NCBI GenBank assembly: GCA_021372585.1
Contig: JAJFUD010000025.1
Coordinates: 1 to 61,689, forward strand
DNA from: a bacterium
Lineage (GTDB): Bacteria; Caldisericota; Caldisericia; UBA6126
Direction: 5' to 3'
Length of the DNA: 61,689 nt
The notes under the pieces: model-generated
What the model was told of the DNA's origin: nothing
What the model saw: only the letters and a program-made list of their open reading frames with translations
Database searches by the model: none
Part shown: positions 35,863-45,158 of the stretch, piece by piece
Layout: each line of letters opens with the position of its first letter
Position numbering within the stretch: the stretch's first letter is position 1
Translations under genes and position numbers: made by a program

Positions 35863-37002
35863 TTAAGGAGAGGAGGGGAACTGAACCTGAAAAATATGAC
35901 CCTTTCCAGGAACATACTGATATTGTATCTTTCCAGATAATTTTGCCAGGATGTCTTTGACGATCGATAAACCGATGCCATTACCCATTATACCTTGCTG
36001 TCTGGAATTTTTCCCCCGGTAGAAACGCTCAAAAAGATGATGGATCTCTTCTTCTGGCAGAGGATCTCCCGGATTGATTACGGTTATCTGAACCCATCCC
36101 GTTTTTTCTTCAAGGATACGGATCAGGATTTCGGAAGCTGATTCTGAGTATTTCAAGGCATTATCCAATAAATTAAGGAAGATAGTGTGCAACAAAACAG
36201 GATCTGTAAAAATTCTCAACTTTTCCGGTTGGAGCTCTGTGACGATCCGGCATTGTTTTTGATCCGCGATTGGTTTCATTTCCTTTAGAAAACTATCCAA
36301 CCATTGGCTCATCTCCACCCATTGCTTGTTGATGGGCATTGAATTGGACTCGAATTTTGAGAGATTGCGTAAATCTTGTACCATCTGAATTAACCGATTT
36401 GTTTGTTCCTTCATCACGGATAAGGCAGAAATTTTATCCTGCTTCGTTGTCAGTATACCGTCTTCAAACGCTTCCAAGTACCCGTGAATACTAGTCAGGG
36501 GAGTAGACATCTCATGGGAAAGATTGGTAATCAGGTCTTTTCGGATTCCCTCAATTTTTTGTATCTGTTCATACATGATTTTCAAGGAACCCTCCAGGTC
36601 TCCGATTTCATCGGTTGAATGAACTTCAATGGGTCCCGGTTCTTTTCCTTGGGCTATGTTTTGGGTAATACTAGTCAGTTTCTGGATCGGAGAGGCAATT
36701 TTCTTAGAGAGCAGATAACTGATCAAGAAAGCGATTGCCGACACACCTAATCCTACCCAGATAATTTTTGTTTGGATAGATTCCACAAACACTACCTGGT
36801 TTGAATTCCAATTGCGTCTGTTTCGGAATCCGGGTCCTTTTGGTTGTTCAGCAATCACCGCACAACTATCCGTTTCCATTTTACAGTAAGAATCAAATTG
36901 CCTGATAATAGTATTTTGGGTTAAAAGGCTTAAGGAAACAATCGTGATAATAATAACTACCATCAGATACAAAAAGATTTTAACCTGCAGATTGATTCTC
37001 AT
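35863..37002 (-). CDS. Sensor histidine kinase
   Basis: The 379-residue kinase has TM1 (about 8-28), a short outside loop with Cys40 and Cys47, TM2 (about 80-98), HAMP (about 99-150), phospho-acceptor His163 in NLSHEMSTPLTSIHGY and an ATPase domain with NLLDNALKYS, HLFERFYRG and GIGLSIVKDI. Two cysteines in such a small loop suggest thiol, disulfide or metal sensing, an inference. It overlaps the response regulator by 4 nt. Confidence 0.92.
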   Translation of the reverse strand: MRINLQVKIFLYLMVVIIITIVSLSLLTQNTIIRQFDSYCKMETDSCAVIAEQPKGPGFRNRRNWNSNQVVFVESIQTKIIWVGLGVSAIAFLISYLLSKKIASPIQKLTSITQNIAQGKEPGPIEVHSTDEIGDLEGSLKIMYEQIQKIEGIRKDLITNLSHEMSTPLTSIHGYLEAFEDGILTTKQDKISALSVMKEQTNRLIQMVQDLRNLSKFESNSMPINKQWVEMSQWLDSFLKEMKPIADQKQCRIVTELQPEKLRIFTDPVLLHTIFLNLLDNALKYSESASEILIRILEEKTGWVQITVINPGDPLPEEEIHHLFERFYRGKNSRQQGIMGNGIGLSIVKDILAKLSGKIQYQYVPGKGHIFQVQFPSSP

Positions 37003-37694
37003 GGTTCGATAAATTTATACCCTATACAAAAAACTGACTCGATATACTTCGGATTTTTAGCGGGATCGTTTAATTTTTTTCTCAGATTCTTGATATGGAC
37101 ATCGACTGTCCTGTCTATCACTAATACATCATTATCCGGGTACATATTTTCCATCAGCTGGTTTCGGTTAAAAACCTGTCCAGGATGGGAAGCTAGGAAC
37201 CATAACAAGGTAAACTCCAGGCCAGAAATTCGGACTGGTTTACCTTTGGCTTTGACCTCCATTTTTTGGGAATCAATCTCCAAGTCATGGATGCGAATGA
37301 TAGTTTGGATATTCATGATGGCAGGATTTAAACGGCGAAATATCGCTTTCATTCGAGCGATCAACTCTTTAGGGCTGAAAGGTTTTGTAATATAATCATC
37401 AGCCCCCAACTCAAGGCCTAAAATTCTGTCGATCTCCTCCGATTTGGCTGTCAGAAAAAAAACGGGGGTATGAATATTCTGTTTTCGTATCTGTTTTAAC
37501 ACTTCAATACCATCCAGATCGGGAAGCATAATATCAAGAACGATTAAATCAGGATGGTTGGTTTGGAGAATGGAAAGAGCCTCCGTCCCTAAGTAGGAGA
37601 TGACGGAAGCCCAGCCCTCTTTTTCCGTGTACAATCGAATCAGATCCGCTATATGGGGATCGTCTTCTACAATGAAGATGTTTTTTTGGGACAT
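36999..37694 (-). CDS. OmpR/PhoB-family response regulator
   Basis: The 231-residue regulator has the receiver acidic pair EDDP, phospho-acceptor Asp in LIVLDIMLPDLDG, Lys in ITKPF and a C-terminal winged helix (VDVHIKNLRKKL). It overlaps both neighbours (TAATG with the Cys-rich gene and 4 nt with the kinase). Target genes are unknown. Confidence 0.94.
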   Translation of the reverse strand: MSQKNIFIVEDDPHIADLIRLYTEKEGWASVISYLGTEALSILQTNHPDLIVLDIMLPDLDGIEVLKQIRKQNIHTPVFFLTAKSEEIDRILGLELGADDYITKPFSPKELIARMKAIFRRLNPAIMNIQTIIRIHDLEIDSQKMEVKAKGKPVRISGLEFTLLWFLASHPGQVFNRNQLMENMYPDNDVLVIDRTVDVHIKNLRKKLNDPAKNPKYIESVFCIGYKFIEP

Positions 37695-38140
37695 TACTGT
37701 CTGTTCTTTTGACCGTTCCGATTTTGCCCGTTGTTTCCGGTGCCTTTTCCGGTGCCTGCGTTGTTTCCATCACGCTGATTCTCTTCTTCCAGGCATGCGT
37801 CGCATTTTTCTTCGTTCGGACATTCTTCGTCGGTACCACACACACAATTATCGCAAGGCTCGGTGTTGGTGTTTGGTTGTGCCACCGTATTCTTACTAGC
37901 TGGCGGGGTATAAGTCGGAGTGGTCGAGGTAGCAGAAGGGCAAACGGTGGTGCCGGAAGGACAAACCATATTGCAGTTATCGGGATTAGCGTCGTTTTGT
38001 ACAGAGCCAGCGGTCACTTCAGTGCAACAAGAGGGAATGGTGCTGGCATTGGTTATCTTTTTAGAGGAAAAAAACACATAGGTATACACTCCACCCGCTA
38101 TCACGAACAGGATCAACACTAATAAGACTGGTTTTTTCAT
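37694..38140 (-). CDS. Membrane-anchored Cys-rich protein coupled to a two-component system
   Basis: The 148-residue protein has one N-terminal helix (VLLVLILFVIAGGVYTYVFF), an exported domain with eleven Cys in two clusters (PSCC to VCPS, and EPCDNCVC to CDAC), separated by a Thr/Pro-rich linker, and an Asn/Gly/Gln tail. I know no family for it. AAGGAGTGAG precedes the ATG. Its stop shares a base with the regulator start, so the three genes are one unit. It may be a metal- or redox-binding accessory sensor. Confidence 0.8.
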   Translation of the reverse strand: MKKPVLLVLILFVIAGGVYTYVFFSSKKITNASTIPSCCTEVTAGSVQNDANPDNCNMVCPSGTTVCPSATSTTPTYTPPASKNTVAQPNTNTEPCDNCVCGTDEECPNEEKCDACLEEENQRDGNNAGTGKGTGNNGQNRNGQKNRQ

Positions 38141-38232
38141 CTGATACTCACTCCTTATTTTCTTTTTCTATACACAATATCATAGCGATTGCCATGAAGA
38201 GAATATGACAGGATTATGAAGAAATGATGAAA

Positions 38233-38526
38233 TTAATCCATCATCTCCTGGACTTCTTTATATCCTTCCTGATAGAATTTTTCCTCTTCCGGTGACAATA
38301 GGATTAACAGTTGTAAAAATTCCCCTGCATGTACTTTTTCTTCATTGGCAATGTCGATCAGGACTTTTTGTGCGAGTTTATCGTCGATGGATTCTGCCAG
38401 TTGTGTATACATCTGGACAGCTTCGTACTCTGCAGCGACCAGAAAGCGGATAGCTCTGATCAATTCTTCCTTGTTCATTTTTTTGTCCAATCGGACTCCC
38501 CCAAAAGGCTGACTAAATTCCGGCAT
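38233..38526 (-). CDS. Small ferritin-like (EncFtn-type) protein
   Basis: The 97-residue protein has two helices with AAEYEAVQMYTQLAE and IANEEKVHAGEFLQL, matching the Glu / Glu-x2-His iron ligands of half-ferritins such as encapsulated ferritin (EncFtn). Such proteins dimerise to build a di-iron ferroxidase site. The C-terminal encapsulin-targeting peptide cannot be recognised (it ends QEMMD) and no encapsulin lies in the window. It starts 18 nt after the SLH-solute-binding gene. Confidence 0.8.
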   Translation of the reverse strand: MPEFSQPFGGVRLDKKMNKEELIRAIRFLVAAEYEAVQMYTQLAESIDDKLAQKVLIDIANEEKVHAGEFLQLLILLSPEEEKFYQEGYKEVQEMMD

Positions 38527-38543
38527 ATTTTTCCTCCTATAAA

Positions 38544-40949
38544 TTATTTATCCCACGACCAAAAAGCACCGTTCCAAGTAGCAGACACCCCTGAACCGGA
38601 CGGAAAATACCCTCTTAAGACTTTATGGGCAGTTGTTACATCTACCCGGTAAAATAACGGCAGAGATGGTAATTCGCTGGTAAGAATGGTCTGAATCTCT
38701 GTTAAATTTTGGTAAATCTTCTTTTTATCGAGTTGTTTCAGATTATCCTCTGTTAAGGTATCTACTTTTTCGTTACGAAATCCCGGGTAATTCTGTCCAC
38801 TGAAGCCATTGCTCTGGTAGGGAATTTGTTTTGAATTCGCGATGGAGTATAAATTAGAATCCGGTCCCATGACCCAGGCGAACATGATAGCGGTAGGTCC
38901 TGTGAATTTCCGTTCACGTAAAGTTATGTTAAAAAGAGTGGTGGATTGTTCATTCTTTGTCGTCACGTCGATCCCGACGCTTTTCCAATTCGAAGAGATC
39001 ACGGCTTGCATTTGTTCACGCAGTTTATTTCCTGCAGAGGTGATAAAAGTGATTTGAAGAGGTTTGCCATCCTTTTCATAAAAACCGGTTTTCTCATTTT
39101 TGACCCATCCGGCTTCTTCAATTAATTGCTTGGCTTTTTCCGGGCTGTATTCATAGCGGGTGATGAGCTCTTCGTTATAAGCCGGATGCTTTGGAGGCAG
39201 CCAGGCATTCGCTACCGGGTTGATGCCAAAATACAGCTCCTGGCTGATACCTTCGCGATCGATACTGTGTAAGAGCGCATGCCGAATTCGCTTATCCGAT
39301 AAAACCGGATCATCTATGTTAAGATCGAGATGATCCCAAGTCATAGATGGGGTAAAATACGGAATCTGCGTCACATCTTTCTGGTCACGAAGCTGCATCG
39401 CCTGATCCAATGAAAGGCCTGTCAGTGTCATGTCCACATTCCCAGCCAGTGTGGCGGCCAGAAGTGTATCTGTATTTTCAATGGTGCGAAAGACAAAACT
39501 GTCCAGCAAGGGTTTTCCATACACATAGTTCTCATTTGGCTCCAGCACCATGGATTGACCGATCTCCCAGCTTTTTACCTTGTAAGGGCCGGCATGCATG
39601 GGCGCCTGGTTGTATTCTCCTTGCGTCGCTTTTAGAATAAAAGCCTCATCTTCCAGGTATTGTTTTGATTTAAAGGACTCATCCTTCTCTTGAGTCTTGG
39701 GATTGTCGAGTTCCGGGTTATAGTAATTTTTATCCAAGAGATCAAAAGACCGTAATGTATATTGGAAATTCTTTTCAAAATAATGAGCCGGCATAATGCC
39801 TAACGAGAGGTTAGCAAAAGTATAGAGCTGGTTCCAGTAAGCTGTTACCGTATAGTCATCCTTGGCAACGACCTTATCCACCCAGAAATCTGTCTCGTTA
39901 TGTATAGTCGGAAAAGAGGGATGGGTGGTGAAATAATAAGCAAAAACAGCATCTTTCGCGGTTATCTCAGCTCCATCCGCCCATTTAGCCCCTTTTCTAA
40001 ATTCGAATGTCACTTCCATTCTCCCGTCATCCAAGACTTTCCAAAGACCGTTTTCCCTGGTGGGAATTCTCTTAATTAATAGGGGAAACAAGCACCAGTT
40101 TTCATCTCTACCGCCAATAATATCGGTATACAGCAAAGGAGTAATATGGGTTAGGGCTGCGCTCTGCTCAAGTCCTTGAAATAGTGATTTCGGCTCCATG
40201 CTCATGCCAATTGTAATGGTACCCCCTCGTTTTGGAGGAAACGCTAACATGATCAGGCTATGGGCAGCTTCTGCAAGAATCATCGGCGCATTGGGTTTGA
40301 TATAACGGTAATCATCTCCCACGATCCACCGGTAATGCAATAGTTGGTTTTCTGGCAGGTAACACGTTGATAAGTACCCAGCTACCTCTTTCGGTATGTC
40401 AAAATAACCATCCTGCGCTGCAATCCACGGTTCCGTGTAAGAATTCGCCAGGGTGATGGCTTCTTCCCCTTTGGCTCGAACCAACCAAACCGCTGCTTCC
40501 TGTCGAAGCAAGGGGTCATCCGGTCGAAATTCCGGGTTCCGGTCGATGATTTTTGCTTCTAATGCACTCATGATTGCGTTGTAATAAGGATGTTTCGCTG
40601 TAGTGTCCGTGAAGACATATTCACTTTTGACGGCGGGAATATGCTTAATTTTTACCATCCATTGAATAAATTCTCCTCTGGTGATCTCACGGGATGCAAT
40701 GGGTGCTTCTTTTTCAGGGATGACTTTCAGCGACAGACAATAGTAAATATAGGGTTCTGACCAGGTATAGAATTCCGGTTTCTCGTCTTTTGGCAGTTGT
40801 GACCAATCAAAATATACCGTATTCGGATAAGCCGGAATCTTGGACAGTGTGTTGAGATTCTGCGGTTGAATGGTGGGAGTACATTGCCAAACCGGTATGA
40901 GTAGGCATAGCAATAGTAAGCCAATCTCCATTCTTTTTATCAAACTCAT
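38544..40949 (-). CDS. SLH-domain lipoprotein with family 5 solute-binding domain
   Basis: The 801-residue protein has a lipoprotein-like signal ending WQC, SLH-type repeats at about 60-235 (REITRGEFIQWMVKIK, FRPDDPLLRQEAAVWLV) and a peptide/oligopeptide SBP_bac_5 domain from about 245 (RGGTITIGMSMEPKSLF, RIHALLHSIDREGISQELYFG, SPEKAKQLIEEAGW). Such domains feed Opp/Dpp importers or act as substrate sensors. No permease is adjacent. It follows a small lipoprotein by 10 nt and may be co-transcribed with it. Confidence 0.9.
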   Translation of the reverse strand: MSLIKRMEIGLLLLCLLIPVWQCTPTIQPQNLNTLSKIPAYPNTVYFDWSQLPKDEKPEFYTWSEPYIYYCLSLKVIPEKEAPIASREITRGEFIQWMVKIKHIPAVKSEYVFTDTTAKHPYYNAIMSALEAKIIDRNPEFRPDDPLLRQEAAVWLVRAKGEEAITLANSYTEPWIAAQDGYFDIPKEVAGYLSTCYLPENQLLHYRWIVGDDYRYIKPNAPMILAEAAHSLIMLAFPPKRGGTITIGMSMEPKSLFQGLEQSAALTHITPLLYTDIIGGRDENWCLFPLLIKRIPTRENGLWKVLDDGRMEVTFEFRKGAKWADGAEITAKDAVFAYYFTTHPSFPTIHNETDFWVDKVVAKDDYTVTAYWNQLYTFANLSLGIMPAHYFEKNFQYTLRSFDLLDKNYYNPELDNPKTQEKDESFKSKQYLEDEAFILKATQGEYNQAPMHAGPYKVKSWEIGQSMVLEPNENYVYGKPLLDSFVFRTIENTDTLLAATLAGNVDMTLTGLSLDQAMQLRDQKDVTQIPYFTPSMTWDHLDLNIDDPVLSDKRIRHALLHSIDREGISQELYFGINPVANAWLPPKHPAYNEELITRYEYSPEKAKQLIEEAGWVKNEKTGFYEKDGKPLQITFITSAGNKLREQMQAVISSNWKSVGIDVTTKNEQSTTLFNITLRERKFTGPTAIMFAWVMGPDSNLYSIANSKQIPYQSNGFSGQNYPGFRNEKVDTLTEDNLKQLDKKKIYQNLTEIQTILTSELPSLPLFYRVDVTTAHKVLRGYFPSGSGVSATWNGAFWSWDK

Positions 40950-40959
40950 GATCGCCTCC

Positions 40960-41424
40960 TTAAGGCTTCTTTTCAGCTAAAACGGTTTTTTCATTCAGGA
41001 TCTTGATGCCCATGACATAGGGCGTCCAGGTCTTTTGAGTATCTTCCGGCACATTTTTGGATTGGAATGTAATTTTGCCTTGAATCGTGATCTTCTCATT
41101 GTTTCGGATGAGTTGATTCACCTCGATGGTTAAAGTTTTTTCTTCGATCACATAGGGTTTAAATTCTGATTTTAGAATAGGAGTAGCGGTTAAAATATAA
41201 CTGTCTTGCAGGTCAGTATTCATGATCAGGCAGCTATACTGCAATTCATATATCGATTCTTTCGAATTCATCAATTGCATGGAAGTACGAATGGATTCGA
41301 TTGAAAAACTCTGTGTTTGCACTTTTTGGATCTCCTCTTCCCCGACCGGTTTTTGACTTTTACATTGCATCAGAAGAGAAGAAAACAAGCATAAGTACAC
41401 CAACACAACCCATCTTTTTTGCAT
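40960..41424 (-). CDS. Hypothetical lipoprotein
   Basis: The 154-residue protein from the ATG at 41424 (GGGTGG upstream) has a lipoprotein signal ending LLMQC, then a beta-rich domain (SKESIYELQYSCLIMNTDLQ, EEKTLTIEVNQLIRNNEKI). I do not recognise the domain. It is followed closely by the SLH solute-binding lipoprotein. A partner role at the cell surface is inferred from that position only. Confidence 0.7.
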   Translation of the reverse strand: MQKRWVVLVYLCLFSSLLMQCKSQKPVGEEEIQKVQTQSFSIESIRTSMQLMNSKESIYELQYSCLIMNTDLQDSYILTATPILKSEFKPYVIEEKTLTIEVNQLIRNNEKITIQGKITFQSKNVPEDTQKTWTPYVMGIKILNEKTVLAEKKP

Positions 41425-41567
41425 CCAACCACCCTGCCTTCTTAAAAATTGATATAATAGAATTGTATAATAAAGTTGACAATTATACACGAGTTTGGAT
41501 ATGTGTTTTTTGTCTGGTTTATTTATCGGTGTTGCGTGAATAGAGGATTTTAACAAAGGTGGTTTCA

Positions 41568-44500
41568 ATGAGAAAGAAATGGGTTGGTTTGTTCATCTCG
41601 ATCGTACTTTTCTGCTCGGGGAGCCTCTCCCCCTTATCTCTGTTAAAAGCAGCTCCGGAATCGACGATTGTGCGGATACAGATTTCCCATCCCGGCATCG
41701 TAGAGACTCTATTCGAGCAGTCTTTCTCGTTGGTGGAGATGTATGAATCCTTTGTGCTTGTCAAAGCGGATTCTGATCAAATACAACGTCTTGAGGCGTT
41801 ATCGATTCCTTATCAGGTAGAAGAAGACACCCATCTGCTCAGAGTTGGCAGCCATACGTTTTTTGCCGAACCGGATAAATCGATTTCCTCCCGGGACTCT
41901 TCTCCGGAAGCTGTGAAAAGTACTTTGCACGTTTTACAGTGGATCGCTCCTGAAAAGCAAGCCTGGCAGGAGACTCTCCAATCCTGGGGGGTGACTTTTT
42001 TGGTCCCTGTCTATAAAAATGCGTGGATCATCGAGGTAAATCCTTTGTTTGTCTCTGAGTTGAGAAATTTTCGGTTTGTGCAGGCGTTGCAGGCATTACC
42101 GAATTGTACCAGACAGAACCTTGATTTTTCTCATACACAATCGGAGGAGATGGATGTTGAAATCACCTTTCCCTCGACGGAAGCCTCCCAAGAGTGGTTG
42201 ACTCGGAAAGGATACAATCCTGCTTCGCTGATCAGCGAAGCAAATCCACTCGTAACGGTTCATTTAAGCGATTTCCCCGTAGCAGACATACCGTCCTTAT
42301 TCCTGGAACCGGGTGTGATCACCGTAACGGAAAAGCAACAACCGGTATTATTAAACGCTGAAGCTTCCCAGGTTCTGAACATACGAGACCCACTAGACCA
42401 AAATATCATACAAGGGCTGGAAGGAGAAGGAGAGATCGTCGGTTTTGCCGATACCGGGCTTTCTACCGGGAATCCATCCACTATCCACGCAGCTTTTACA
42501 ATGCCCACTTTTGCGGACAAAGTAGTTGCCACCTTTCCTGCCGGTGATTGGCGTGATTATTACGGTCATGGCACTCATGTAGCCGGTTCTATTGTGGGTA
42601 CAGGCGCCGGAGATACCGTTCCCGCTAACGGCTTTCGGTACAAGGGAATGGCACCGAAAGCCAAAGTGGTGGCACAAAGCGTCTGGTCTTCCTATGGAAA
42701 CAACACCATGTACCAGATTCTTTCGGACGCTTATGCCAGCGGAGCCAGGATTCACAGCAACAGCTGGTCTGATTCGAATGACAGTTGGGGACAGTATGAT
42801 AACAGTGTTTACCTCATCGATCAATTCCACTGGGACCATATGGATTTCCAGGGATTATTTGCTGTCGGAAACAGCCGCTCCTACTCTCAATACGGCATTT
42901 GGCCTCCCCCCAACAATGGTACGTATTCCCTGACCAATTTCAGCGCTTCCAAGAACGGGATAGGCGTTGGTGCCTCTCAAAGCCTGAAACCCGGTTATGA
43001 CCCTGAAGTAATGGCTTATTTCTCAAGCGAAGGACCGACTGCTGACGAGAGGATTAAACCAGAAATAGTCTCCCCCGGGAATTATGTGCGATCCACCAGG
43101 AATACCGGCGGATACACGACGATGTCCGGAACGAGTATGGCTACGCCTGTCACAGCCGGCTCACTGGTGCTGGTCAGAGAGCATATTCGCAAGAATCTTC
43201 ACGTCCCACCGCAGAATATCTCTGCTGCTCTGATGAAAGCCTTGTTACTTCACGGCGCTAATGCTTCTATTTTGAAAGATTATTCCTCTTATGGGGGAGA
43301 GTCATTGTATTTATCAGAGACTAATTATGTATCCGGCTGGGGCAGGAATGATATCCGCAACGCTCTGTTTCCCTCCGGACAAGTGTTGAAAGTGTACAAT
43401 GAATACAGCCCTGATGGGACAAAAGGTATCAGTAATGAAAACAGAGTGATGAAATACTATATTGAAGTGCTGGATCCTTCAAAACCTTTGAAGGCGACTC
43501 TGGTTTGGACCGATTTTCCGGGCACGCCATGTGCTTCTATCCGACCTTATGATTTCTACGACAATACCCCGGAGCTGGTCAATAACCTTGATTTAACCAT
43601 CAACCAATGGGAAAACCCTAACCAGTATTACGGGAATCGTTTTAACACCACCGGACAATCCATCGTGAACCCCTCCTCCCATGATTCGCTGAACAATGTC
43701 GAAACCATTCTGATCCCTACTCCCGAGATCGGTATTTATGAGATCACCGTCTCTGCGTTAAGCGGACAGATCATCAGCGACCTTCCGCATGGGTACCGGC
43801 AGCCTTATGCTATGGTTATCACCGGCGGGAACATTCACACCGTTTTTCCCCCGAAAGAACCCTTTAATTTGAAAGCACACACTGAATGCGGAGCGATTAC
43901 GCTGAAATGGCAGGCTCCCGCTTTAGACCAGTACCCTGTTAAAGAATTTTTACTGCATCGCATCGCTTTAACTGGTTTCAATGCCGGGGAACATGTTACT
44001 TTCACGGTTCCTGCCACACAAAAAGTTTATATTGATACCACTATCACGGTGGGTATCGAATACTGGTATTATGTTCAAGCTGTAAACACGAAGGGATTGG
44101 TTTCCGCTGACTCCAACGGCGCTCTGGGAGGATACACCCCTCCACCGGATCCACCACACCCGTATGAATCTCCACAAGTCTCGTCTGACCGTGTATTCTG
44201 GTACTGGAACATGCCTGATCCGGGATTCTGTCCGATCGATTGTTATAAGGTTTTCAGATCCACAGACCCCAATGAGCTTGGGTATAAAATTGCGCAACCG
44301 GATGTGACCGCTCATTCCTATATCGATACGGATGTCTTGCCTGGGATGACCTACTACTATACTTTCTATTCCGTGGATATTGTGCCACAGACTTCGGCTC
44401 CGTTTAAGTCTATAGCGATCACGATACCTATACCTGAGGAGAAATTAGCACTCTCCGTGGAACCGAGTGTCCGTGAGATCTGCGCAAACCGAAGTTTTTT

Positions 44501-45116
44501 CCTGACGATTGGTTTGAACAATCAATCCATCGACACAGCCAAGGATTTGTATGTGATCATATTGCCTGACCCTGCCTTCACCATACTTCGTCTCGAAGGC
44601 GTTACCGGAATCAGACAGGCAGACGGATCCTGGAAAGTGTTTCTTCCAACCATTCAGCCAAACCACATCCAGAAATTCCAGGTCAATGTGCAGTCTAATC
44701 AATCGGTTTCTCAGGAAAAAGCTTATCCCATCGTGGTGAGTGTGATACAGGATACCCTGACGGTTTTGGAAGAAATCGTAAATATACTGGTCAAGCCCTG
44801 CAGTTCCGGCCAACCTGGCAATTTTTACGGTCGTGTCACTCTGAATGGTATGAAATCAGATCCGGAAACAGGCAAAAAGTATCTCAACAAAGGAGACACT
44901 CTCACCACTGTGTTACAGATGATAAACGGATATGCTCCTTATCAGGCGCTTATCACCTGGGGTGACGGTGAAAAAACAGAAATGGACAACCTGGAGAAGA
45001 ATGAATTCACCTTTGATCACCGATACGACAGCACAGGCACTATGGAGATGGTGATTAAAATTACGGACAAGCACGGAAAACAGTTTCATGCGACGATTCC
45101 GATCCAAGTAAAATAA
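41568..45116 (+). CDS. Large secreted subtilase with C-terminal Fn3/PKD-like domains
   Basis: The protein of 1182 residues has a signal peptide, a long propeptide-like region and an S8 protease domain with Asp295 (FADTG), His334 (GHGTHVAG) and Ser523 (GTSMATP). After it come a jelly-roll-like domain, Fn3-like modules (about 760-960) and a PKD-like end (ITWGDGEKTEMDN, FDHRYDSTG). The ATG at 41568 has AAAGGTGG. It probably degrades extracellular protein. It diverges from the small lipoprotein upstream (144 nt gap) and precedes a radical SAM gene by 42 nt. Confidence 0.93.
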   Translation: MRKKWVGLFISIVLFCSGSLSPLSLLKAAPESTIVRIQISHPGIVETLFEQSFSLVEMYESFVLVKADSDQIQRLEALSIPYQVEEDTHLLRVGSHTFFAEPDKSISSRDSSPEAVKSTLHVLQWIAPEKQAWQETLQSWGVTFLVPVYKNAWIIEVNPLFVSELRNFRFVQALQALPNCTRQNLDFSHTQSEEMDVEITFPSTEASQEWLTRKGYNPASLISEANPLVTVHLSDFPVADIPSLFLEPGVITVTEKQQPVLLNAEASQVLNIRDPLDQNIIQGLEGEGEIVGFADTGLSTGNPSTIHAAFTMPTFADKVVATFPAGDWRDYYGHGTHVAGSIVGTGAGDTVPANGFRYKGMAPKAKVVAQSVWSSYGNNTMYQILSDAYASGARIHSNSWSDSNDSWGQYDNSVYLIDQFHWDHMDFQGLFAVGNSRSYSQYGIWPPPNNGTYSLTNFSASKNGIGVGASQSLKPGYDPEVMAYFSSEGPTADERIKPEIVSPGNYVRSTRNTGGYTTMSGTSMATPVTAGSLVLVREHIRKNLHVPPQNISAALMKALLLHGANASILKDYSSYGGESLYLSETNYVSGWGRNDIRNALFPSGQVLKVYNEYSPDGTKGISNENRVMKYYIEVLDPSKPLKATLVWTDFPGTPCASIRPYDFYDNTPELVNNLDLTINQWENPNQYYGNRFNTTGQSIVNPSSHDSLNNVETILIPTPEIGIYEITVSALSGQIISDLPHGYRQPYAMVITGGNIHTVFPPKEPFNLKAHTECGAITLKWQAPALDQYPVKEFLLHRIALTGFNAGEHVTFTVPATQKVYIDTTITVGIEYWYYVQAVNTKGLVSADSNGALGGYTPPPDPPHPYESPQVSSDRVFWYWNMPDPGFCPIDCYKVFRSTDPNELGYKIAQPDVTAHSYIDTDVLPGMTYYYTFYSVDIVPQTSAPFKSIAITIPIPEEKLALSVEPSVREICANRSFFLTIGLNNQSIDTAKDLYVIILPDPAFTILRLEGVTGIRQADGSWKVFLPTIQPNHIQKFQVNVQSNQSVSQEKAYPIVVSVIQDTLTVLEEIVNILVKPCSSGQPGNFYGRVTLNGMKSDPETGKKYLNKGDTLTTVLQMINGYAPYQALITWGDGEKTEMDNLEKNEFTFDHRYDSTGTMEMVIKITDKHGKQFHATIPIQVK

Positions 45117-45158
45117 AGTCCGGAAAAAGCAGATCATCCTGACTTTTATTGTGAAACT

